From NCBI GenBank assembly GCA_004296455.1, contig AP018280.1, positions 2,604,001-2,668,000 of the forward strand: a stretch of 64,000 nt of DNA, given 5' to 3'. The DNA comes from Calothrix sp. NIES-4101 (GTDB lineage: Bacteria > Cyanobacteriota > Cyanobacteriia > Cyanobacteriales > Nostocaceae). Position 1 is the stretch's first letter, and each line of letters begins with the position of its first letter. A model generated the notes under the pieces. That model searched no databases. It was given only the letters and a program-made list of their open reading frames with translations, and had not been told where the DNA came from. Both the position numbers and the translations under genes were made by a program. This document shows positions 36,479 to 44,125 of this stretch, piece by piece.

Positions 36479-37264
36479 ATGAAAATTGCCTCTTGGAATG
36501 TTAACTCGGTGCGATCGCGTTTAGAACATGTTACAAATTGGTTACAAGAAAATCCTGTGGATGTTCTTTGTTTACAGGAAACTAAAGTTGTTGATGCTGA
36601 TTTTCCTCGCGGTGATTTGGAAGCACTCGGTTATCACACGTATATCTATGGGCAAAAGTCCTATAATGGGGTGGCTTTGCTCAGTCAAAAACCACTCACA
36701 CAAGTGACTACAGGTTTCGCCAGCATCTTACCCGACATCAAACCCGAATGGGATGAACAAAAGCGGATAATTACGGGTGTTATTGATGGTGTCAGAATCC
36801 TAAATCTCTATGTACCCAATGGTTCTGAGGTAGATAGCGAGAAATATAAATATAAACTCGGTTGGTTGAATTGGCTGCAAAAATATCTGCAAACTCTACT
36901 GCAAACAACACCAGATATTTGTATGTGTGGTGATTTTAATATTGCCTTAGAAGATAAAGATATCCATGAAAACGTCAGCAGTATCAAAAATCATATTATG
37001 TCTTCCGATGCCGAACGTCAGGCACTCAATCAATTACTGGCACTAGGCTTTGCCGATGCCTTCCGCAAATTTACTGAGGAAGGAGGACACTATAGTTGGT
37101 GGGATTATCGGACAATGGCATTTTCCCGCAATCGCGGCTGGCGCATTGATCATCACTATTTAACACCAGAATTATACAAAAAAGCTGTCAGTTGTGCGAT
37201 CGATCTAGAACCAAGAAAATTAGTGAAACCCAGTGACCATGCACCAGTAATTGTAGAATTTTAG
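36479..37264 (+). CDS. xth: Exodeoxyribonuclease III
   Basis: A Mg-dependent AP endonuclease and 3'-5' exonuclease for base-excision repair, 261 residues. The EEP-fold motifs are present: [26 protein letters not shown] with the metal Glu, [21 protein letters not shown] with catalytic Asp and Asn, RIDHHYLTP, and the terminal SDHAPVI with Asp-His. It starts MKIASWNVN with no extension and is followed 32 bp later by proA. Confidence 0.94.
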   Translation: MKIASWNVNSVRSRLEHVTNWLQENPVDVLCLQETKVVDADFPRGDLEALGYHTYIYGQKSYNGVALLSQKPLTQVTTGFASILPDIKPEWDEQKRIITGVIDGVRILNLYVPNGSEVDSEKYKYKLGWLNWLQKYLQTLLQTTPDICMCGDFNIALEDKDIHENVSSIKNHIMSSDAERQALNQLLALGFADAFRKFTEEGGHYSWWDYRTMAFSRNRGWRIDHHYLTPELYKKAVSCAIDLEPRKLVKPSDHAPVIVEF

Positions 37265-37296
37265 GATATATATTTAACGATGATATAGATTTTGTT

Positions 37297-38610
37297 ATGA
37301 CTGCTCCTCAAGCTACTTTATCTTCTTTACTAGCGATCGCTCAACAAACTCGTGCTGCTGCGTTGCGGTTAGCGGTGCTGACGACTGAGGAACGCAATCG
37401 AGCGATTGATGCTATTGCTCAAGCTTTGGAATCTGCTCAGGATGATATTTTACGGGCAAATATTGCTGATTGTGAAGCGACGGTGGCTGATGGAATTGCC
37501 AAACCACTTTATAAGCGTTTGCAGTTGGATGAACATAAGTTGCGGGATGCGATTAATGGGGTGCGGGATGTTGGTAAACTTGCTGATGTTGTTGGTGCGG
37601 TGCAGATTCATCGCGAAATTGATACAGGCTTGATTTTAAAGCGGGTAACTTGTCCTTTGGGGGTTTTGGGGGTGATTTTTGAAGCACGTCCCGAAGCTGC
37701 AATTCAAATCGCTTCCCTGGCGATTAAGTCGGGGAATGGTGTGATTCTCAAATGCGGGAAGGAGGCTGTAGGTTCCTGTGAAGCGATTTTGCAAGCGATT
37801 AAACAAGGGCTTTCAGGAACTGCTGTAAACCCTGATGCCGTGCAGTTACTAACCACTCGTGAAGAGACATTGGAGTTATTGAAGTTAGATAAATATGTCG
37901 ATTTAATTATTCCTCGTGGTTCTAATTCCTTTGTCCGATTTGTGCAGGAAAATACTCGTATTCCCGTACTGGGACATGCTGACGGGGTTTGTCATCTATA
38001 TATTGATGATGCCGCCGACATTGATAAAGCAATTCGGATTGCGGTTGATTCTAAAACTCAATATCCGGCTGCATGTAACGCAGTGGAAACAATGTTAGTT
38101 CATGCTGAGATTGCTGAAACATTTTTACCGCAAATTGCCAAAGCATTCCAAACAGTAAATGTCGAATTACGGGGATGCGATCGCACTTGTGAAATTTTAC
38201 CAGATATTCACCAAGCAGTAGATACTGACTGGGAGACTGAATACAGCGATTTGATTTTGGCTGTGAAAATTGTCGATAGTTTGGAAGATGCGATTACACA
38301 TATCAACAGCCACGGTTCCAAACATACGGATGCAATTATTACTGAAAATAGTGAACACGCCACCACATTTATGTCATTGGTAAATGCTGCTGGTGTCTAT
38401 CACAATTGTTCGACTCGTTTTGCTGATGGGTTTCGCTACGGTTTTGGTGCTGAAGTCGGTATTAGTACGCAGCAGATGCCGCCACGGGGACCCGTTGGTT
38501 TGGAAGGTTTAGTCACCTATAAATACCAAATGACAGGTAATGATCATATTGTTGCCGATTATACTGGAGCGAAGGCAAAATCATTTACTCATCGCGATTT
38601 GCCTCTTTAG
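37297..38610 (+). CDS. proA: Glutamate-5-semialdehyde dehydrogenase (gamma-glutamyl phosphate reductase)
   Basis: Reduces gamma-glutamyl phosphate to glutamate-5-semialdehyde in proline synthesis, with NADPH. The 437-residue ALDH-fold protein has the catalytic Cys in [15 protein letters not shown] and the family stretches [28 protein letters not shown] and [14 protein letters not shown]. It ends with [23 protein letters not shown] and [10 protein letters not shown]. It follows xth by 32 bp on the same strand and converges on menF, whose stop lies 28 bp away. No proB is in the window. Confidence 0.95.
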   Translation: MTAPQATLSSLLAIAQQTRAAALRLAVLTTEERNRAIDAIAQALESAQDDILRANIADCEATVADGIAKPLYKRLQLDEHKLRDAINGVRDVGKLADVVGAVQIHREIDTGLILKRVTCPLGVLGVIFEARPEAAIQIASLAIKSGNGVILKCGKEAVGSCEAILQAIKQGLSGTAVNPDAVQLLTTREETLELLKLDKYVDLIIPRGSNSFVRFVQENTRIPVLGHADGVCHLYIDDAADIDKAIRIAVDSKTQYPAACNAVETMLVHAEIAETFLPQIAKAFQTVNVELRGCDRTCEILPDIHQAVDTDWETEYSDLILAVKIVDSLEDAITHINSHGSKHTDAIITENSEHATTFMSLVNAAGVYHNCSTRFADGFRYGFGAEVGISTQQMPPRGPVGLEGLVTYKYQMTGNDHIVADYTGAKAKSFTHRDLPL

Positions 38611-38638
38611 GGGACGTAATTAATCATCGTCAATCAAC

Positions 38639-40066
38639 TTAAACCAAAGCCTTGAGTAATGCTTGCAATTTTAGTTGAATCTCCGCCAACTCTTTATCAG
38701 GATCGGAACCTGCTACAATACCAGCACCAGCATATAACCGGGCTTTATCACCATCAATTAATGCTGAACGGATGCCCACAATAAACTCACAGTTTCCCGC
38801 AGCATCTACCCATCCTAAAGGAGCAGCATACAAACCCCTTTCAAAACTTTCATATTGGCGAATCTCACTACAAGCAATATCGCGATCGCAACCTGCAACC
38901 GCAGGTGTAGGATGGAGTTGGGCTACAATTTGTAGGGGATGTACGCTACTGGGGACAATCGCTCCAATTGGTGTCCATAAATGTTGAATATTTGATAACT
39001 GTCGTAATCTAGGCGTTAATACCTGCGGCAATAAACCCAATTTTGATAATTGTTGGGTAATAAAATCAATCACTAATGAATGTTCGTGTCTTTCTTTGTC
39101 ACTGTTTAATAAACGGTTCGCATTTGCTGTATCTTCTTGAGGAGTTTTTCCCCGTGGCGCGCTTCCTGCCAAAGCATCGGTGATTAATTGCTGTTTGTGG
39201 ATACTAATTAATCGTTCTGGACTTGCCCCAATAAAGCTTTGCCCTTTACCATTACTAATCGAAAAGATACAACAATTGGGATGAATTTGGCGGAGATTAT
39301 GCAGGGATTTCAATAAATTAAATGCAGTGGCAGAACGAACATCAAGAACATCAGCCAAAACAATTTTACTAAAACGTCTGCGTTTAATTGCTTGTAGTGC
39401 CGATTTTACAGAGCTTTTAAACTTTTCTGGGTTTGCTATCAACTCTTGACTAAATTTGAGTGGCGAATTTTGAGAACTAGACGTAGTCCCAGGCGAATAA
39501 TATGCTAAGGATTGAATAATTTCGATTTTTGTCCATAAATTTTGGAGGATGACATTAATATTGGTATTTTCATTAATCACCAAATTGGCAACTAAACGAC
39601 AATGTTTATTTTTGACTGCGACTTGCCAACAGGGTAAAAAAACAGTACTCGCAGCAAAAGGATAATCTTGGTGTAAATTATCTTCAAAAAAACTAAAACC
39701 GCAATAAAAATGCGGTTGTGAAAAATCTGCTTTATTCCAACCAAAATCAACAATATTACTTAAACAATCTTTAATAAAATTTTCTGCTTGATTAAATCTA
39801 TCTCTACCAGAAATTTCTAATTTAGCAATTGCATCAATCGCGACAATTGACTCATTATTTGCTTGATTTTCCCAATAGAAACTTACTTGATTTCGTTGAG
39901 CTAATTTTGCAAGTAAAACTAAAGGATCAACTAACTGAATCTCAAGGGAAATACTTGCGATTTTTGTACAACTATTAAGGACGCACTTTTCCCGAACAGC
40001 TAAAAGAAATTGGTATATTTCCTTATTATATATACGAAAATCAGGGAGACATTGAGAAACTGTCAT
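38639..40066 (-). CDS. menF: Isochorismate synthase
   Basis: Converts chorismate to isochorismate, the entry to phylloquinone (vitamin K1) synthesis for photosystem I. The 475-residue protein has a variable N-terminal half and a C-terminal chorismate-binding domain: KSALQAIKRRRFSKIVLADVLDV, FIGASPERLISI, DALAGSAPRGKTP, DKERHEHSLV and LHPTPAVAG. The end is GLYAAPLGWVDAAGNCEFIVGIRSA. Anthranilate synthase and salicylate synthase belong to the same fold, but the men context supports MenF. It is divergent from menA-menC-menE across a 450-bp gap. Confidence 0.93.
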   Translation of the reverse strand: MTVSQCLPDFRIYNKEIYQFLLAVREKCVLNSCTKIASISLEIQLVDPLVLLAKLAQRNQVSFYWENQANNESIVAIDAIAKLEISGRDRFNQAENFIKDCLSNIVDFGWNKADFSQPHFYCGFSFFEDNLHQDYPFAASTVFLPCWQVAVKNKHCRLVANLVINENTNINVILQNLWTKIEIIQSLAYYSPGTTSSSQNSPLKFSQELIANPEKFKSSVKSALQAIKRRRFSKIVLADVLDVRSATAFNLLKSLHNLRQIHPNCCIFSISNGKGQSFIGASPERLISIHKQQLITDALAGSAPRGKTPQEDTANANRLLNSDKERHEHSLVIDFITQQLSKLGLLPQVLTPRLRQLSNIQHLWTPIGAIVPSSVHPLQIVAQLHPTPAVAGCDRDIACSEIRQYESFERGLYAAPLGWVDAAGNCEFIVGIRSALIDGDKARLYAGAGIVAGSDPDKELAEIQLKLQALLKALV

Positions 40067-40519
40067 GGATTTAAAAAATAGTAAACTTTTTTGAAGTTAT
40101 CTTCCTAAAGAGTCATAAATTGTGGTCGTATTTCTACAGGTAGCACAAATTGTCGCCTTATAGCTAGCGTTCCCACGACTTTCCTTGACGATTTCAGAAA
40201 GCCCAGGCTGACTGGACTTGAGAATTGCCTCGCTTACCCAGTCGGTTGGATAAAAGCCGTAATGTCGTTGCTGAAGTCAATAGATGAACGTAAATCTTAA
40301 CGAAAACGTAATGCTAGCAGAAAATGACATCAAAACACTTGAGAAAAAGCGAAAAAAGGTCACAAAAATGTGTTACAAATCGTAAATTTATGGCAAAACG
40401 ACAATTCAAACTATCATCCAAACTATAAAATCTTTAGCATATTCTTGGATGTAGATTGGGAATAATTTTAAGTATAATTTTAGCCAGAAGAATCAGAGAC
40501 AAATAAGCGATCGCAACCG
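40067..40519. other. Divergent intergenic region of the men cluster
   Basis: Should hold the promoters of menF (left) and menA-menC-menE (right). It contains scattered short inverted repeats in 40160-40260 (GGCTGACTGG, CCCAGTCGG) but no structured RNA that I can name. A HIP1-like GCGATCGC lies near 40507, just before menA. Confidence 0.5.
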
Positions 40520-41419
40520 ATGACTACAAAGCTAATTTCACAACCTGACAAAAAGCTATGGATGGCAGCTGTCAAACCGCCGATGTACAGTGTTGCTATT
40601 ATGCCCATTTGGGTCGGAACAATGGTAGCTTATGCCAATACAAAAAATCTCAATAGCATAGTTTTTTCCACTTTTATAGCTGCCGCAATTTTAATCTTGG
40701 CTTGGGAAAATATAAGTAATGATGTGTTCGACTCCGAAACAGGAATAGATGAAAATAAACATCATTCATTAGTAAATTTAACTGGGAATAAACTATTGGT
40801 TTTCTGGTTAGGAAATCTGTGTTTAGGATTAGGATTGTTGGGAATACTGGCGATTAGTTGGTGGCAACAAGATATAACTGTAATCGGACTAATTTCTCTA
40901 TGTTGTGTCTTGGGTTACATTTATCAAGGGCCACCATTTCGTTTAGGATATAAAGGCTTAGGTGAAATTCTCTGCTTCTTTGCATTTGGTCCTTTAGCTT
41001 GTAGTGCAGCTTACTATAGTCAAACTCAAACTTGGTCAATTTCTAACCTCGTAGCCTCAATTGTTGTTGGGGTTGCTACCACTTTGATTCTATTTTGTTC
41101 CCATTTTCATCAAGTAAAAGATGACTTAGCAGCAGGTAAACTTTCCCCCATCGTTAGGCTGGGAACTGCAAGAGGTTCACAAATTTTGATATGGAGTACT
41201 GCAAGTATTTATGTAATTACCAGTTTCTTTGTGATTTTAGGATATTTTCCTATATGGACATTATTAAGTTGGGTAAGCTTACCATTCGCAATTAAATTGT
41301 GCCGTCACGTACAGGAAAATCATCACCAACCCGACAAAGTGAGCAATTGCAAATTTATTGCTGTCGCTGTTCATTTTTGGTGTTGTTTATTATTTGGATT
41401 GGGATTTGCGTTTAGTTAA
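40520..41419 (+). CDS. menA: 1,4-dihydroxy-2-naphthoate phytyl/prenyltransferase
   Basis: A UbiA-superfamily membrane enzyme that attaches the phytyl chain to 1,4-dihydroxy-2-naphthoate in phylloquinone synthesis. The 299 residues form about eight transmembrane helices. The first Asp-rich motif is NDVFDSETGIDENKHHS and the second is SHFHQVKDDLAAGKLSP, both binding prenyl diphosphate through magnesium. GYIYQGPPFRLGYKGLGE is the MenA-specific loop. Its stop overlaps the menC start by one base (TAATG), indicating translational coupling. Confidence 0.94.
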   Translation: MTTKLISQPDKKLWMAAVKPPMYSVAIMPIWVGTMVAYANTKNLNSIVFSTFIAAAILILAWENISNDVFDSETGIDENKHHSLVNLTGNKLLVFWLGNLCLGLGLLGILAISWWQQDITVIGLISLCCVLGYIYQGPPFRLGYKGLGEILCFFAFGPLACSAAYYSQTQTWSISNLVASIVVGVATTLILFCSHFHQVKDDLAAGKLSPIVRLGTARGSQILIWSTASIYVITSFFVILGYFPIWTLLSWVSLPFAIKLCRHVQENHHQPDKVSNCKFIAVAVHFWCCLLFGLGFAFS

Positions 41420-42384
41420 TGCAATACCAATTTAATTACCGTCCCTACAAAAGGCGATTTATTCGTCCTCTACACACAAATCACGGGATTTGGGAAATTC
41501 GTGAGGGCATTATTATTCACCTTAAAAGTGTAAAAGGTAAGATTGGTACTGGTGAAATAGCTCCTATTTCTTGGTTTGGTTCCGAAAGTATGGAACAAGC
41601 TCTGAATTTTTGTCAGCAGTTGCCATCAGAAATTAATCAAGAAGTAATTTTGTCTATTCCTGATACATTACCGGCTTGTCAATTTGGATTTGAATCTGCA
41701 CTAGAAATGGTAAATGGGAAACAGGAAAATTCTGCTTCTTCCTCTTTCCCTCTACTACAATTTAGTGCTTTATTACCTGCGGGAAGAGAAGCATTAACAG
41801 CTTGGAAACCTCTTTGGGAACAGGGATATCGTACTTTCAAATGGAAAATCTCAGTTTATCCAATCGCTGAAGAAATCACAATTTTGGAATCCCTAGTAAA
41901 AGCTTTACCAACAGGTGCAAAATTACGTTTAGATGCAAATGGAGGCTTGAATTATCAGGAAGCAAATTTGTGGTTATTTACCTGTGATAATTTGCAAGCA
42001 ACAAATGTAAATCACGATTTTTTTGAGATTGAATTTATTGAACAACTGCTCCCAGTCAGTGAATTTGACAAAATGCTAGAACTTGGTGATTGTTACAGTA
42101 CCAAAATTGCCCTTGATGAATCAGTTGCCACATTTCCGCAATTAGAAACCTGCTATCAAAATGGTTGGCGTGATGTTTTTGTGATTAAGCCGGGAATTAT
42201 TGGTTCACCATTTCGCTTACGTAAATTTTGCCAAAAATATCAAATCGACGCTGTCTTTTCCTCAGTATTTGAAACTGATATTGGTAGAAATGCTGCACTC
42301 CAACTCGCTCATGAATTATCACTATCTCAAAGAGCAGTTGGTTTTGGTGTTAATCATTGGTTTCAGAAAGAAGCACTGAGTTAG
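41419..42384 (+). CDS. menC: o-Succinylbenzoate synthase
   Basis: Dehydrates SHCHC to o-succinylbenzoate in the phylloquinone pathway. It is an enolase-superfamily protein of 321 residues. The catalytic Lys is in FKWKIS, the metal ligands are in LRLDANGG, IEFIEQLLP and IALDES, and the second Lys is in VFVIKPG. The start ATG shares its first base with the last base of the menA stop. A run of 14-bp tandem repeats (42386-42440) separates it from menE. Confidence 0.92.
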   Translation: MQYQFNYRPYKRRFIRPLHTNHGIWEIREGIIIHLKSVKGKIGTGEIAPISWFGSESMEQALNFCQQLPSEINQEVILSIPDTLPACQFGFESALEMVNGKQENSASSSFPLLQFSALLPAGREALTAWKPLWEQGYRTFKWKISVYPIAEEITILESLVKALPTGAKLRLDANGGLNYQEANLWLFTCDNLQATNVNHDFFEIEFIEQLLPVSEFDKMLELGDCYSTKIALDESVATFPQLETCYQNGWRDVFVIKPGIIGSPFRLRKFCQKYQIDAVFSSVFETDIGRNAALQLAHELSLSQRAVGFGVNHWFQKEALS

Positions 42385-42385
42385 A

Positions 42386-42440
42386 GAATTTTAAGTTGGA
42401 ATTTTAAGTTACGAATATTAAATTACGAATTTTAAATTGC
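42386..42440. repeat. Four imperfect 14-bp tandem repeats between menC and menE
   Basis: Units GAATTTTAAGTTG(AC), GAATATTAAATTAC and GAATTTTAAATTGC run head to tail and fill most of the 91-bp intergenic gap, ending about 35 bp before the menE start. Confidence 0.7.
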
Positions 42441-42475
42441 AGATTATTCAAATATAAACTTTCTCAGAGGATGTG

Positions 42476-43987
42476 ATGAATCGCGAATTATTTAAATATT
42501 TTGACAATCTTGCTGATGATTGGCTTTTTGGCTCTGAAAAATATCAATTTCAGCAGCTAATTGAAAATTATTATCTAGAAATAAATAAAGTAAATAAAGC
42601 CGATAGTATCAAAGAACTAAATATAATTATATGCGATCGCAATCCTGTTCACTTCCTGGCTGCTTTTCTGGCTGCTTGTATCGCCAATTCCCAAGTCTTC
42701 CTCTGTAACCCTGACTGGGGAGAAAATGAATGGCACTATGTTTTGGATTTAGTCGCACCAGATATTATTTTGGGACAAGGGGCAAAGTATCATTTAGAGC
42801 ATGGCTTAGAGTATTGCTTAGAGAGAAGGAGACAGGAAGATAGGAAGATATGCAAAAATTCTGAGTCTGTCACCCATCAACACCCATTTATCATGATTCC
42901 CACTGGTGGTTCTTCGGGAGAAATTAAGTTTGCCATTCATACTTGGGAAACATTGATGGCATCAGTGCGAGGTTTCACAGAATATTTTCAAATCAAAGAA
43001 GTGAATTCTGTATGTGTTTTACCTTTATATCATGTTAGTGGTTTAATGCAGTTTATGCGAGCTTTTATTACGGGCGGTAAGTTGGTAATTTTACCTTTTA
43101 AAGATTTGGAGTCAGGGGAAATATCAAACATACCAAATATAAACTATGCAGATTTTTTTATATCTTTGGTTCCGACTCAATTACAAAGATTATTAGATAA
43201 TTCAAGTTTTAGAGAATATGAAAATCATGAAAATACATACACAAATAAATACTTGTCAGAATTTAAAACAGTTCTTTTAGGTGGTGCAGCAACATGGGAC
43301 GAACTATTACAAAAAGCTAAATTCCATCAAATTAAATTAGCACCAACCTACGGAATGACAGAAACAGCCTCGCAAGTTGTGACATTGAAACCAGATAATT
43401 TCCTCAATGGTAAACTTGGATGTGGTCAAGTTTTACCACATGCAGAGGTGATAATTTGTGATGAAGAAGATAATATATTGCCTGCTAATCATGTTGGCAA
43501 AATCAGAATTAAATCAGCTTCTCTAGCACTGGGTTATTATTCAAAAATAAATCAAAATATTAACAATAATCTCAATAATAATTTTTCAACAGAATATTTT
43601 TTAATAGATGATGTCGGTTATTTTGACCAAGATGGGTATTTATATATAATTGGTCGTAACAGCGAAAAAATTATTAGTGGTGGAGAAAATATTTATCCAA
43701 AAGAAATTGAAGCCGCAATTCGAGCTACTAATATGGTGACTGATATTTGTGTAATTGGCTTACAAGATAAATACTGGGGTGAAGTTGTCACAGCTATTTA
43801 TGTTCCGAAATATGCGAATACTTCTATTTTTGCGATTCAAACTATTCTTAAATACAAAATCAGTAAATTTAAAATTCCTAAACATTGGATTCCAGTGACA
43901 GAATTACCTCGCAATCATCAAGGTAAAGTTAATCGTCAAAAGTTGTATGAAATAGCGAATAGGTGGATATGTGAAAGTGTATCCTAA
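42476..43987 (+). CDS. menE: o-Succinylbenzoate-CoA ligase
   Basis: Activates o-succinylbenzoate with ATP and CoA for MenB. It is an ANL-superfamily enzyme of 503 residues. The P-loop is MIPTGGSSGEIKF, the A5 motif is PTYGMTETASQ, and the hinge region is DDVGYFDQDGYLYIIGRNSEKIISGGENIYPKEIE. The catalytic Lys is in NHQGKVNRQKL. The ATG at 42476 is chosen because AGAGG lies 5 nt upstream; a GTG one codon earlier would leave only 2 nt. It is the last gene of the menA-menC-menE run. menD and menB are not in the window. Confidence 0.92.
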   Translation: MNRELFKYFDNLADDWLFGSEKYQFQQLIENYYLEINKVNKADSIKELNIIICDRNPVHFLAAFLAACIANSQVFLCNPDWGENEWHYVLDLVAPDIILGQGAKYHLEHGLEYCLERRRQEDRKICKNSESVTHQHPFIMIPTGGSSGEIKFAIHTWETLMASVRGFTEYFQIKEVNSVCVLPLYHVSGLMQFMRAFITGGKLVILPFKDLESGEISNIPNINYADFFISLVPTQLQRLLDNSSFREYENHENTYTNKYLSEFKTVLLGGAATWDELLQKAKFHQIKLAPTYGMTETASQVVTLKPDNFLNGKLGCGQVLPHAEVIICDEEDNILPANHVGKIRIKSASLALGYYSKINQNINNNLNNNFSTEYFLIDDVGYFDQDGYLYIIGRNSEKIISGGENIYPKEIEAAIRATNMVTDICVIGLQDKYWGEVVTAIYVPKYANTSIFAIQTILKYKISKFKIPKHWIPVTELPRNHQGKVNRQKLYEIANRWICESVS

Positions 43988-44018
43988 AATCTGCTTGTTA
44001 GGTTTTTCGCATAGTGTG

Positions 44019-44084
44019 AGAAATCGTGTTTCTGGTTTGGTTTTAGAGATTTGAGATTTTGCATAGGAGAGAAACCCGATTTCT
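44019..44084. terminator. Long inverted repeat between convergent menE and the orthocaspase gene
   Basis: Arms AGAAATCGTGTTTCT (44019-44033) and AGAAACCCGATTTCT (44070-44084) pair over 15 bp with one mismatch and a loop of about 36 nt. It lies 31 nt after the menE stop and about 40 nt after the end of the orthocaspase gene. It may terminate both, and it also sits close behind the candidate variable repeat. Confidence 0.55.
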
Positions 44085-44125
44085 GAGATACAGGGTAGAG
44101 GGCAAAAGAGCAAGAGTATAAAGGG

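Noticed and set aside
40160-40260. Possible structured RNA in the menF-menA gap
   Set aside because: A few short complementary words (GGCTGACTGG, CCCAGTCGG) but no consistent fold or known RNA motif; too weak to call.
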